Assembly: GCA_036852015.1 (NCBI GenBank)
Contig: JAANDG010000021.1
Span: forward strand, 496,001 to 560,000
DNA from: Pelodera strongyloides
Lineage: Eukaryota > Nematoda > Chromadorea > Rhabditida > Rhabditidae
Direction: 5' to 3'
Length of the DNA: 64,000 nucleotides
The notes below the pieces were generated by a model. It was not told where the DNA came from, ran no database searches, and worked only from the letters and a program-made list of their open reading frames with translations. A program made the translations under genes and the position numbers. Below, piece by piece: positions 48,268 to 57,682 of the stretch (positions within the stretch are counted from its first letter, which is position 1; each line of letters opens with the position of its first letter).

Positions 48268-48594
48268 TATGTCGATCAATTGGTCGCTCTCTGTAGACGC
48301 TTGGCCCGAGGCAAGAATTGTTCTTGCATCCTGAAAAAGGCGAAACCTGAGGAAATTAAACAACTGATAGAATTTCTTCACAACATTACCCGATCCAATG
48401 TGCCAATGTTCAAGAAGGAGTTTATTAAACTGAAGCCTCATATGAAAACGATTGGAAAAATTGCAAAAATTAGGACAATTTCACAGGCTCGAGAACAACT
48501 AGTACAAAATGGACACGGTTTTTTACCCTTGTTACTTAGTGTCGCGCTTTCGCTTGGTCAATACCTTTTAAAGAAAAAAGGTTCTTCAGATTAA
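48265..48594 (+). CDS. Polinton small protein with C-terminal hydrophobic helix
   Basis: 109 residues from the ATG at 48265. The N-terminal part is basic and cysteine-containing (CRRLARGKNCSCILKKAK), the middle is helical, and the C-terminus has GFLPLLLSVALSLGQYLLKK, a membrane-active or membrane-spanning helix. Its position between ATPase and integrase and the start motif CTTCATTGTTTAACATG support it as a real Polinton gene. Similar small basic/amphipathic proteins exist in adenovirus-like elements, but I cannot name a homologue. Confidence 0.6.
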   Translation: MYVDQLVALCRRLARGKNCSCILKKAKPEEIKQLIEFLHNITRSNVPMFKKEFIKLKPHMKTIGKIAKIRTISQAREQLVQNGHGFLPLLLSVALSLGQYLLKKKGSSD

Positions 48595-48609
48595 TCATTG
48601 TTCAACATG
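48595..48609 (+). promoter_or_regulatory. start-site motif TCATTGTTCAACATG
   Basis: Second occurrence, overlapping the start codon at 48607, only a few bases after the stop of the preceding gene. Confidence 0.6.
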
Positions 48610-49519
48610 TCTTTTAGAAAACTAGTTGTGCCTCCGACTGTTACTTCAGGTAAACTTGGTGATTTTTCTCAAAAAGACGAGAATATTTCAAAGCTCTCCA
48701 CCCTTGACAACAATTTAAAGTCTGTAATTCATGATAAGCACTTGCCTGAAGAAGCTCGCATATTACTTTATAATAAGCTTGTGGGCACATTTACAGACTT
48801 TTTGAATGATTATAGACATCCGGTTCACAAAACAAAATTACCTTTACCCAATAATCCTGTAACACCCCGTGTCAGTCGTATTCCTGTGCTAGCACCTAGG
48901 GTATCGCAAACTAATCGTACTCCCACAGTGAATAGAACCCCCCGTACTGTTAACCGCAATATAACTATACGGAAAATGCTATATCCTTATTTTGCTTTGT
49001 GTGTGTTGTGGTCCAATGCCAACGGACAAGTAAGACTATAACAATATCCTATTTATCCAATAACAAGGGAAAAACAAATAAAACGAACAATCAACGGTAT
49101 CGTCAAGATAAACAAACAAAAAAGGCAAGAGCTGGTAAAAAGTAAAAAGGATCGGCGGGTCTCCTGGTCAGTCCCCGATATTACACTAATTTGCTTTATA
49201 TGGGGGAAGAAAGGAATGTGTAGGTGTCCTAATGTGTTATTGTAATATTTGCATACGTAATGGGTGATGGAAAATGATATACATATTACGAATTATACAA
49301 TATATTAAATAACAAGAAAGCTAAATGAATAAGTTAAGGTTAAGGGCTTAATCACGGTTAACCGTGATACTCCGGCGGAAGGAAGTCGTCGTCCAGGAAT
49401 CGTCGTAGAGGATACTGATAACGCTCGAGAGGAATTGTGGAGGAAATATCCTTGTTGAGGAGGAAAGGGAGTGGGATAATGGATAGGGTGTTGACATACT
49501 CTGGAGAGGAACTGTAGAA

Positions 49520-51294
49520 CTAATTCCGGGGATCGCTGAGGTGGAATGGAACGACCCGGATGGAGTAGTCCGGGCACACTGCTACGTGGTGTGAGTCGGC
49601 ATCGCAGCGCTTGCACCTACGCCCCCCCTGAGGACATTCATTGCGGGGATGAAGTCCCAGACAGCGGTAACACCTGTCGTGGCGCAAGAGGAACTGCCTC
49701 CTCTCGATCACACCCCTGAGGACGAAGCATTGATGGGAGGGGTGTGACTGTCTGCAAAAGGTGCAGAAAACTGCTGAGGTCGAGGACGGCGGAGCTCGTT
49801 GAGGACGGGGAGCAGAGGAGGTGTAGGAATAATGCGTGCGAGATCGTTGTGAGGGGGAACGGGAGCGATTGGTGGAGGAGTAGGACGGATCAGGCGTCGG
49901 TGATGGGGACCGGGGCCGGGAAGGATTACCTCTCTTTCGAGGAGGCTGGGCAGTAGTTGGTCGCTCACTACAGAATTTCTGTCGGAGAGGAGGGGTCTCT
50001 CGCGACGATTCTGATGAAGAATCGTTTGTAGTGGGCGAGGACTCGCGTGATGGGGACGACGACGAATCTGACGAAGAGACTTCTTCGTGTGGAGGTGGAG
50101 CGCGTTCTGCAGGACGCGAGGAAGGTTTTGGTTTTTGAGCCTTTTGAGGCTTACCCCGAATAGCATTGGAGCTACTCTGTGGAGATGTGGATTTAGAGGT
50201 GTTCTTAACATGGAACTCATAGCACACCGACCGATGATGGCTACCCCTGCAGTGAAAACAGGGCGGTCGGGTACATTCAGGTGGTCGATGACCCGGCCGC
50301 AAGCATTGTTTGCAACGTTCTTCTTTTGTCAGGAAGGCTATGCGTTCCTTAACTAGCGGAACGGTGGAGCATTCAGATGGGTGATGGCCCGACGAGGCAC
50401 AATATGTGCAGTAAGGAGAGGAAGGAGGTGGCTGAGGACTCTAGGTGAAGAATGAGGATTCCTATTGGAAAACCCTTGTCCCTGTGGACGGGAAGCGGAT
50501 GAAGTGGGTCGTTGGCCCGAGGAGCGCGTGGTCGGTGCGGCCAGTGTGGTAGCCGACCATGGGGCGCTGTTTGCGGCCCGGTAATCCGATCAATCGCAGT
50601 TTCCTGGCGAAGGATCTTCCGGATTTCGTCGAGGAGGTCCTTTGCGGAAGGTTGCTGGGTATCAAGATTACGATAAACCCGGCTGATAATTCTACGCGGA
50701 AATTTCGATTGGATTACCTGGGCGAGAAATGTGGTATCGGCCTCGTCACCCAGATTTTCCAGACGCATAAACGTGGAATATAACTCATTAAGAAGGCTTA
50801 ATAGTTCGCTATTGGAGGATCCCGTGGACACAGCGGAAGGGAGATCCGATCGCAAAGAATGGGTTATGGCAGACACACGTATACTGCTGCTTGAGGAGGA
50901 TACGGCAATAGCATAGTTGAGGAATCAAGCGGCCGACATTCACGAGTTGTTTGGCTCGCCGTCGAGGCAGCCCAGAGATAGGTGAACTTTACGTAAGTTC
51001 AAGGTTAGTTTTTGAATGGATATTAGCTTAAAGCATTCCCAGAAGGTTACCAATCGATGAGGATGCCAGAAAACCTACGTAAATGTAGCGAGGAAGTCGG
51101 GCTTCATGTGTAGAGAGGAGGAAGATCGTTCGAGGAAATTGGACTGGTTGTCGGAGTGGACTAGGTTGGGCATCGTCTTCAAAAGAGGAGAGACTATGCT
51201 TGATAGCTGTTCCATAGGCGGAGGCTGGCGAGAGAGGATTCGGCCTGCGAAACGGCATCCGAATAGTCACCATATTTGGAGACATACTGGTCAT
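49520..51294 (-). pseudogene. BEL/Pao gag, frameshifted
   Basis: Three minus-strand frames in series. 51294-51028 may be the N-terminus. 50876-50373 is the gag body (LLSLLNELYSTFMRLENLG, FLAQVIQSKFPRRIISRVYR), of the DUF1759-like sort. 50302-49520 is rich in S/P/R with cysteine knuckles: CFHCRGSHHRSVC, CTFCRQSHPSHQC, CYRCLGLHPRNEC and CKRCDADSHHVAVC. This series of C-x2-C-x4-H-x4-C-like knuckles is characteristic of BEL/Pao gag. Frame changes lie near 50900-51030 and 50310-50370. It would package retrotransposon RNA; not functional here. Confidence 0.8.
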
Positions 51295-51594
51295 ACAGAG
51301 GGCTTCCTCTCGGCTTCATCGCCGCGTAAGATTGGATGAGGTTGGACCAGGCGAGACATGGACTTTAATGTCATGGAGTGCGGAATTAATGGAGGAAGTA
51401 AAACAGCTATTTTCTGATAGAGGGCATGCAGTTATCGAAGCCGCATACTCGTCTGACTCGTGGACAATCGCGAGCAGAGGAGTGGGGAGGATACAAGGTG
51501 GATTAGGCGCGCTTTGAGGCACCCAATTTGGGTCCGTATTATACCGGACATGTGTCTCGAGGAGAGTGAATAATAGTATATCAGAGTCTGGGAG

Positions 51595-52140
51595 GGTGTA
51601 AATCCGTGCGCGTGGAATGAGAGCGGAATGGAAGCGCAAAAGAGCGCGACTAGAGGCGCGAAGAGCGCGGAATGAAAGCGAGAACGCGGAATGGGATCGC
51701 TCAACGGCGGAATGGAAGCGCGGAGAGCGCGCAGTGGGTGGGACGCGAGAGCTGGGCGCAGAAAAGCGCGGAAGCGCGAAGGAGCGCGGAATGGAAGCGC
51801 GAGAGAACGCGCAGTGGGGGGACGAGAGAAGCGTGAGGCGCCGAAAGCCGGAACGAAATGCGAAAGGCGCGGGATGAGGCGCAAAAGAGGCGGAATTGAG
51901 CGCGAAGGGCGCGGAATTGAAGCGCGAAGAGCGCGAAATTGTAGCGCGAAGAGCGCGAGGTGATGGCGCGGACGAGCGCAAAGAATGAGAACGCGAAGGA
52001 GCGTGGAATTGTAGCGCAAAAGAGCGCGGGACGAAAGCGCGGAAGAGCGCAATTGAAAAGCGCGGAAGAGCGCGAGGTGAAGGCGCGGTAGAGCGCAAAG
52101 AATGAGAACGCGAAGGAGGCGCGGAATGAATGGGATGAAG
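51595..52140. repeat. AAGAGCGCGGAA-type low-complexity tandem repeat
   Basis: Dozens of short GCGCG/GAAGAGCGCG units in the untranslated leader of the BEL/Pao element. Long open frames on both strands (S/R/F/P-rich) are artefacts of the repeat. Confidence 0.85.
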
Positions 52141-52500
52141 GTTCTTTAAAACACACAAAGCGCGGTCGCCATATACGGAAAATGTTATACATATTACGAA
52201 TTATACAATATATTAAATAACAAGAAAGCTAAATGAATAAGTTAAGGTTAAGGGCTTAATCACGGTTAACCGTGATAATAACACCTGGTATAGCATATGT
52301 CACACCTCGCCCCCAAATTACACCCAACACATCAGTCACTGAGAGTCCATTTACCAAACGACAATTGGAGGAGGCGCTCTTTGAAGAAAATACACCCCCT
52401 ATAAAGAGCAGCAAGAAGAACAGAAACGACAAAAAATACGTTACATCTCCGGCGATCACGCGTAGAAAGACTGGTAAATTACCACCGCCCGTTAAAAGAT

Positions 52501-53583
52501 ATGGCTACGGAAAAGACCGTTTCAAAGTCAGAAGATACCGACTCGTTGTTAACTAGACTCTACTTTGACCTGAAGCGTAGCCCAATTGCTTATAGTTCTG
52601 CACATAACCTATATCAAGAAGCTCGAAAACATGGAATTTCTCGTCGTGATGTTGTAAATTTTCTGCGCAAACACGAGGCCTACTATGTGCATCGACCAAT
52701 ACGACATCGCTACCCGCAGCGAAAAATGTGGGGGTCGTCCTTTATGAGCCATGTACAGGCTGACTTGGCGGACATGAATTATGCCTTTGAACACAATAAT
52801 GGTTTCCGATATTTTTTACTAGCTATTGATTGTTTCTCACGCCGTGTTTGGTGCGAGCCCTTAAAAACCAAGCGCCCAAGTGGTGTGGTGAGCGGTTTTC
52901 GCCAATTTTTTACAAAATTTCAACCCTATGTATTGCTGACCGATTCTGGTACAGAATTCTTTAATCGTGAAATGCGCGCATATTGTAAGGAGTATGAAAT
53001 TGAGCAAGTCGCTCTCGTTTCTTCCCCTAGCAAAGCTGCAATGGCTGAACGAGTCATACAGACAATCAAGAACCGGTTGGCTCGTATACAGACCCATCGA
53101 AATACTCTATTCTGGGTTGAATATCTTCCAGATGTTGTTCACGCATATAATTCAACAAAGCATTCTAGTATTGGTATGGCCCCCTATGCAAAAGGTCCGA
53201 GTCTTGTGTGGGAACCAATAGCCGACGAGGGGCGTGGTCAAGTACTGTACTCACAGGGCGACTTGGTGGTCATCAGCAAATTGAGGGGAGTGTTTGAAAA
53301 GGGATACACAGGGAAATGGTTGAAAGAGCTATTTCGTGTACAGAGTGTTGCACCTGGACAACCTACTGGATATTACCTAGAAGATATGAATAGGGAGCCC
53401 ATAAAAGGTATATTTTACGAACAAGAACTACAAAAGATTGAGAAAACGGATGACGTGTACAAGGTGGAAAAAATTTTGGAGAGAAAAGTGGAAAAGGGGA
53501 AACGAATGGCATTGGTTCGCTGGCAAAATTATGGACCTGAGTTTGATAGCTGGGTGGAGGAGTTATACATTATAAAACTGTAA
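52501..53583 (+). CDS. Polinton integrase (DD35E, chromodomain)
   Basis: 360 residues, intact. Catalytic triad D88 (VQADLADM), D148 (LLTDSGTEF) and E183 (AMAERVIQ), with 34 residues between the last two. C-terminal chromodomain at about 310-358 (YKVEKILERKVEKGKRMALV, then RWQNYGPEFDSWVEE). The N-terminal zinc domain is only weakly visible. Such integrases insert Polintons and produce 6-bp target duplications, matching AACCTT here; the chromodomain may guide insertion to chromatin. Its first bases overlap the end of the preceding gene. Confidence 0.93.
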   Translation: MATEKTVSKSEDTDSLLTRLYFDLKRSPIAYSSAHNLYQEARKHGISRRDVVNFLRKHEAYYVHRPIRHRYPQRKMWGSSFMSHVQADLADMNYAFEHNNGFRYFLLAIDCFSRRVWCEPLKTKRPSGVVSGFRQFFTKFQPYVLLTDSGTEFFNREMRAYCKEYEIEQVALVSSPSKAAMAERVIQTIKNRLARIQTHRNTLFWVEYLPDVVHAYNSTKHSSIGMAPYAKGPSLVWEPIADEGRGQVLYSQGDLVVISKLRGVFEKGYTGKWLKELFRVQSVAPGQPTGYYLEDMNREPIKGIFYEQELQKIEKTDDVYKVEKILERKVEKGKRMALVRWQNYGPEFDSWVEELYIIKL

Positions 53584-53599
53584 TATTTTGATAAAATGT

Positions 53600-53614
53600 T
53601 CATTGTTAAACATG
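53600..53614 (+). promoter_or_regulatory. start-site motif TCATTGTTAAACATG
   Basis: Third occurrence, overlapping the penton-like gene start at 53612. The only variable position is the ninth base. Confidence 0.6.
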
Positions 53615-55690
53615 TCTGATTTTCATATCACACTTGTAAGCAACTCACGTCATGGTGACACTAGTTGTAGTTTCACAAACTTTTTACCCCAACCTCTTGA
53701 GCTTCCTGCCATTAATGGTAGATGGGAGTGTGGCCTTGCTGAACTTATAACAACAAATTCTTTTGATCAACTGTCCACGTATGAGACAATAACTATTACT
53801 TACAATGACGGGCATGTAAATTATGCTGTTCTTCTTCCTGGTAATTATCAGACTGTCGAATCATTAACAACAGGTCTTGAGAAAGCTGTTGAATTTGCTT
53901 CAAAAAGTGGTGTTCTTAAAAGTCGTAAACGTAGAGCTACTGATTTTGAGTACATCAAACATGAAGATGTCAAAAAGGGAACCTTTTTGGCTGCTGTTGA
54001 TGCTGAAAATGAGAGAGTGGAGGAGGAGGAGAGAACGACAGAGACGACAAAAGGTATGGAGGAAGAGTTGAAAAAAGTAGAGAAGGAAAAGAAAAGAGTA
54101 GACGAGGAGGCAGAGCGATTAGCAAGGGAGGGCAGGCGAGTACAAGAGGAGAAGAGAGCAGCAGAAGTGATGAGGGTAGAGGAGGAGAAGAGAAAGGAAG
54201 AGGAGGCGAAAAAAGCAGAGCAAGCGAAGAGAGAAGTGGAGGAGAAGAGAAAGGCCGACGAATTGAAAAAAGTAGAGAAAGAGAAGATAGCAAAGGAAGA
54301 GAAGAGAGCAGAGGAAGAGAAGAGAGTAGCTGAGGAGAAGAGAAAGGAAGAGGAGGCGAAGAAAGCAGACGAGAAGAGTGTAGCTGAGGAGAAGAGAAAG
54401 GAAGAGGAGAAAAAAGTAGCAGAGGAGAAGGCAAAGAAGGCAGAGGAAGCAAAAAGAGTAGCTGCGGAGAAGGAAAAGGTGGAGGCAAAGCGATTAACAG
54501 AAGAAGCAAAGCGAATAGAGGATCTGAAAAAAAGAGTGGAAGATGAGAAAAAGGGAATAGAAGAGGAAGCAAAGAAAAAGGAGGAGAGGAGGAGAACAAA
54601 GTTCCAGATGAGCAATATTTATGCATGAAGATAAAGTACAAAAGGGAAGTTACTTTAATACTATAAATGCAGAAGAATTGTTGAATGAAAAGAGGGAAGA
54701 GGAGCGAAGAAAAAGCGAAGAAGATAAAATAAAGAGAGAAGTAGAGTTGAAGAAGGCTGAAGAAGAGAGAAAAAGAATAGAACTAGAAGTGAAGAGAAAA
54801 GATGAAGAGCAGAAAAGGCAAAGAGAAGAAGAGGAGATAAGGAAGAGAGCCGAAGAGGAGAAGAAAAATAATGATCGAAAAATGGCGGAAGCAAGAAGAA
54901 AAGCCGAAGCTATCAAGCAGGCTGAAAAGCTTGTCCTTGAGGAAAAGAATAAGGAAAAAAGTTCCAGTAAAAATGTCTTGCCCTCGAAGATCCATGAAGA
55001 GGACGCGAAAAAAGGAAACGATGTAGGCCATGTCATGATTTCTGAATCCAATTTGATTAGAGGCAGTTTTATTGATACTGATACTTTACAAATAAAGAAG
55101 GACGAGGAAGTGAATCGACGGGAACTTGCTATACGTACACGAGAGGAGGCTAGTAGAAATGAAGAGATTAATAGAATTCTTGGGCATGTACTGTCAAAGC
55201 TGTGGAGCTGAATCCTAATATGGTGTACAGTAATAGTACTGGCCAGGCTAATAATGGTGGGATAGACGTAAAGTTTTCATACAATAAACATAACCGCCGG
55301 ATGGTTTTACATATGGGTGAAAACGTAAAATCTGTTGAACTATCACGTCAACTTCGATATTCAAAATTACGGTACAACATTTTGTATATTACACTTCCGA
55401 CGGATGAATTAGCTCAGTATAACAACTTACCTGTTGAAGTACGGTCATGTATAGTTACGTCGATTTCGACCCCAGCTCTATTAATTGGGAGAAATCCTTT
55501 GGTTTACAATCGGGAGGCTCATATTCTCCTCAACCGTACATTGGTATTTACGATCATAGAGGATTCGGATTCTTTTCAACTTTTCTACGTTACCTGGTTC
55601 CTGTACTCAAGTCTGTTGGTTCAGCAGTTGGTAAAGAAGTCCTTTCTACAGGTGCCAAGACGGCCCAAGACTTTGTTGAAGGCGTGAACC
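53612..55690 (+). pseudogene. Polinton minor capsid (penton-like) protein with coiled-coil insertion, frameshifted
   Basis: The N-terminus has the penton-type opening strands (FHITLVSNSRHGDTSCSF, WECGLAELITTNSFD, VNYAVLLPGNYQTV). The C-terminal part (from about 55200) has ELNPNMVYSNSTGQANNGG and KHNRRMVLHMGENVKSVELS. Between them about 400 codons form a highly charged E/K/R coiled coil, with three variants of HEDxxKKGxF at 53956, 54622 and 54990. Frame changes are near 54625 and 55205. Penton proteins form capsid vertices; an insertion this size could project like a fibre (inference). Whether the frame changes are decay or assembly errors in low-complexity DNA is unclear. Confidence 0.7.
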
Positions 55691-55854
55691 TGAAAGAATC
55701 CTTCAAAACAAGAGCAAAAGAGGGTGCTCATAACCTTTTCGAAAAGGCTACAAAAGCTACCGAAAAAAAGACGGGATCAGGTAAAAGAAAATTGATGCCC
55801 CGCCCACATAAGAGTGCAAAACGGCTAAGAAGTGTGGGTGTTTATAAGTTGTAG
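55447..55854 (+). CDS. Polinton PX-like capsid-associated protein
   Basis: 135 residues with ATG at 55447, overlapping the 3' end of the penton-like frame. GFFSTFLRYLVPVLKSVGSA and GKEVLSTGAKTAQDFVEG are typical of the small glycine/alanine-rich proteins encoded just before the Polinton major capsid gene. The C-terminus is strongly basic (KKTGSGKRKLMPRPHKSAKR), suggesting DNA binding or interior capsid location. Possibly a distant analogue of adenovirus pVI/pX-type proteins (inference). Confidence 0.65.
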   Translation: MYSYVDFDPSSINWEKSFGLQSGGSYSPQPYIGIYDHRGFGFFSTFLRYLVPVLKSVGSAVGKEVLSTGAKTAQDFVEGVNLKESFKTRAKEGAHNLFEKATKATEKKTGSGKRKLMPRPHKSAKRLRSVGVYKL

Positions 55855-55910
55855 GACACCTTGATAATAAGTTATTTGTGTCAGTGTACACACGTCGAAC
55901 GGTTGCTGTG

Positions 55911-57218
55911 ATGAAGGCTATCACCGACAAGTCTCAGTTTGTTTTTAGTGGAGAATTAGACTGGTTTTCCAGTCCACCTACTAGTATTGGCGTAAAATCA
56001 ACGCGATTCAGAAAAATAAATCTCGAATCTACTCTTCAACAAGATGGTCCTTTTGTTTTTCGTATTCAGAAAGAACCCAATTTTATTAACCTTGCTCGTT
56101 CATATGTACAGGTAGTGTTCTCGATAAAAGATGATAATGATGTAGGTTTTGATGGAAATAATTCCATGGTTAGTGCTGTACAGTACCTTCCAAAAACAAT
56201 GTGGAAACAGATCACCGTCAGTATTAATGGCATATCTGTTGAAGACAGTGGCCCATGTCAATCATATCGTTCATTTATTATCAATGAGCTCAACCGTGAT
56301 TTGCATGATAAAACGTACAATTTGGGTAGTATTGGAGGCTACGAAGCTACTGATAATGGTAGTTCTGCGGCAACAAATCCTGGCTACCTATCAAAGTCTG
56401 CGAAGTACAAGGAAGGTAAGGTAGTACAAGTCATGAGTCAAATGGATTTGGGTCTTTGCACTACCGGAAAATTGCTACTCAATAATGTCGATTTGAAGAT
56501 TCAGCTGCATAGACAACCTGATAGTTTTATTCTAAACTCTTTCAACAATGACACACGATGGAGATTTGTGATTGACTCTGTAAAGCTGTTTGTTTGTGAG
56601 TATGAACTGTACAGTGATATACAATCTACACTTGAGAAAAAATTGAACAATGGGGATGCTGTATTTTATCCCTTACGGACGCATGTTTGTAAAAACTACA
56701 ATATTCCAATTGGTACATCATCTACTCAAGAAATTACTTTATTCAATGGCATGCAAGTTCCTAAAAAACTTTATGTTGGACTTGTTTCCGCTGGAGCTTT
56801 TGCCGGAGATTATAAGAAATGCCCTTTTGAATTTAAACATTTTGGAGTGAAGAATATATACATTGATCACAATGGACTTACTTTCCCTGTTCGACCCTGG
56901 AATCTGGATTATGAGCATGATCAATTTTCACAAGCGCTTGTCAGCCAACATGAAGCACTTGGTTTTGGTGTGAGCGGGAGAGACAACGGTATTAGTGCTG
57001 ATCGATTTAAGAAATCGCGATGTATCTACACTTTTGATTTATCGACTGGTGCAGGTTACAATACGAACACATTTGAATTGGCAACGGCAGGGACAACAAC
57101 TTTGCGTATTGAGTTTGCAGCAGCCACTACTGAATCTATACAAGTGGTTGCGCTAGGTGAATTTCAATCAGTTCTCAATCTGGACCGACAGCGTAACCCC
57201 ACTGTTCTCTCAACTTGA
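55911..57218 (+). CDS. Polinton major capsid protein, double jelly roll
   Basis: About 435 residues, intact. The ATG at 55911 is preferred, because the in-frame codons before it lack an ATG. Sequence features such as FRIQKEPNFINLARSYVQVV, MDLGLCTTGKLLLNN and VKLFVCEYELYSDI fit the hexon-like major capsid proteins of Polintons. It would assemble as trimers into an icosahedral shell. The stop overlaps the protease start (TGATG), so the two are tightly coupled. No frameshifts, unlike the polymerase and penton genes. Confidence 0.88.
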   Translation: MKAITDKSQFVFSGELDWFSSPPTSIGVKSTRFRKINLESTLQQDGPFVFRIQKEPNFINLARSYVQVVFSIKDDNDVGFDGNNSMVSAVQYLPKTMWKQITVSINGISVEDSGPCQSYRSFIINELNRDLHDKTYNLGSIGGYEATDNGSSAATNPGYLSKSAKYKEGKVVQVMSQMDLGLCTTGKLLLNNVDLKIQLHRQPDSFILNSFNNDTRWRFVIDSVKLFVCEYELYSDIQSTLEKKLNNGDAVFYPLRTHVCKNYNIPIGTSSTQEITLFNGMQVPKKLYVGLVSAGAFAGDYKKCPFEFKHFGVKNIYIDHNGLTFPVRPWNLDYEHDQFSQALVSQHEALGFGVSGRDNGISADRFKKSRCIYTFDLSTGAGYNTNTFELATAGTTTLRIEFAAATTESIQVVALGEFQSVLNLDRQRNPTVLST

Positions 57219-57682
57219 TGAATAATTTGGATATTGACGAATTGTTGAAGGGTGACAAGTATACCAGTAAATACTATATCGGGTGTTTCCGTGTCGATAA
57301 ACTACCCCTAAAAGTACCTGAACAATTCTCTCTTGTAATTAATCTGGATGTGTCCACCGGGCCTGGTACTCATTGGATTTGTGTATGTAAAATGAAGAAT
57401 CAGGTATATTACTTTGACAGTTTCGGGGAGGTTGATGAGTCGCCGTACCTACTAAATTGGCTACGAAGGATTTGTACAAGTTTCAGATATAATAAGATCA
57501 GGCATCAGCGCTATGACACTATTACTTGTGGCCCTTTTTGCTGTTGGTTAATAAGAGAAATGAGTAAGGGTCAAAAATTTGAGTCACTCATGCAATTTTT
57601 ACAGTCAATCAAAAACGATGACAAGTTTATTACGAAATATATGAAAAACCAGTTTAAATTGGTCACGCCCATCACTATTTGA
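57218..57682 (+). CDS. Polinton adenain-type cysteine protease
   Basis: 154 residues from the ATG at 57218. Catalytic residues in adenain order: H52 (GTHWICVC), D67 (YYFDSFGE), Q97 (RHQRYDT) and C104 (TITCGPFCCW). These Ulp1-fold proteases process capsid precursors. Frame intact. The last codons fall inside the right TIR and are therefore also present, without the rest of the gene, near 30490-30514. Confidence 0.92.
   Translation: MNNLDIDELLKGDKYTSKYYIGCFRVDKLPLKVPEQFSLVINLDVSTGPGTHWICVCKMKNQVYYFDSFGEVDESPYLLNWLRRICTSFRYNKIRHQRYDTITCGPFCCWLIREMSKGQKFESLMQFLQSIKNDDKFITKYMKNQFKLVTPITI

Larger units (their letters stand above)
48966..52277 (-). mobile_element. BEL/Pao LTR retrotransposon, gag-only, non-autonomous
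   Basis: Flanked by a 5-bp duplication ATAAC (48961-48965, 52278-52282). The 3' LTR is 48966-49369 (404 bp); the 5' LTR is 52173-52277 (105 bp), consistent with deletion between two GGAAAATG repeats. Both start TATACGG and end CCGTGATA on the plus strand. Directly inside the 5' LTR on the minus strand is TGGCGACC, a typical primer-binding start. Coding capacity is gag only; no protease, RT or integrase is seen. Confidence 0.85.
48607..52556 (+). pseudogene. Polinton gene of unknown function, split by the BEL/Pao element
   Basis: The N-terminal part (48607-48965) has a helical segment (KLSTLDNNLKSVIHDKHL, EARILLYNKLVGTFTDFL) followed by a proline/arginine-rich region. The C-terminal part (52278-52556) is basic (FTKRQLEEALFEE, KRYGYGKDRFKVRRYRLVVN). 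The pieces are separated exactly by the BEL/Pao element and its ATAAC duplication, and reading frame is conserved across one copy of ATAAC. Ends 55 bases inside the integrase ORF. Role unknown; possibly a virion or DNA-associated protein given its composition. Confidence 0.6.

Noticed and set aside
51316..52192. Long S/R/P/F-rich proteins on the minus strand and G/R/E-rich ones on the plus strand
   Set aside because: Translations of the GCGCG repeat in the BEL/Pao leader; every frame is open for compositional reasons.
53848..55051. Serine/phenylalanine-rich minus-strand proteins of up to 255 residues
   Set aside because: Antisense of the E/K-rich coiled-coil region, where stops are rare on the opposite strand.
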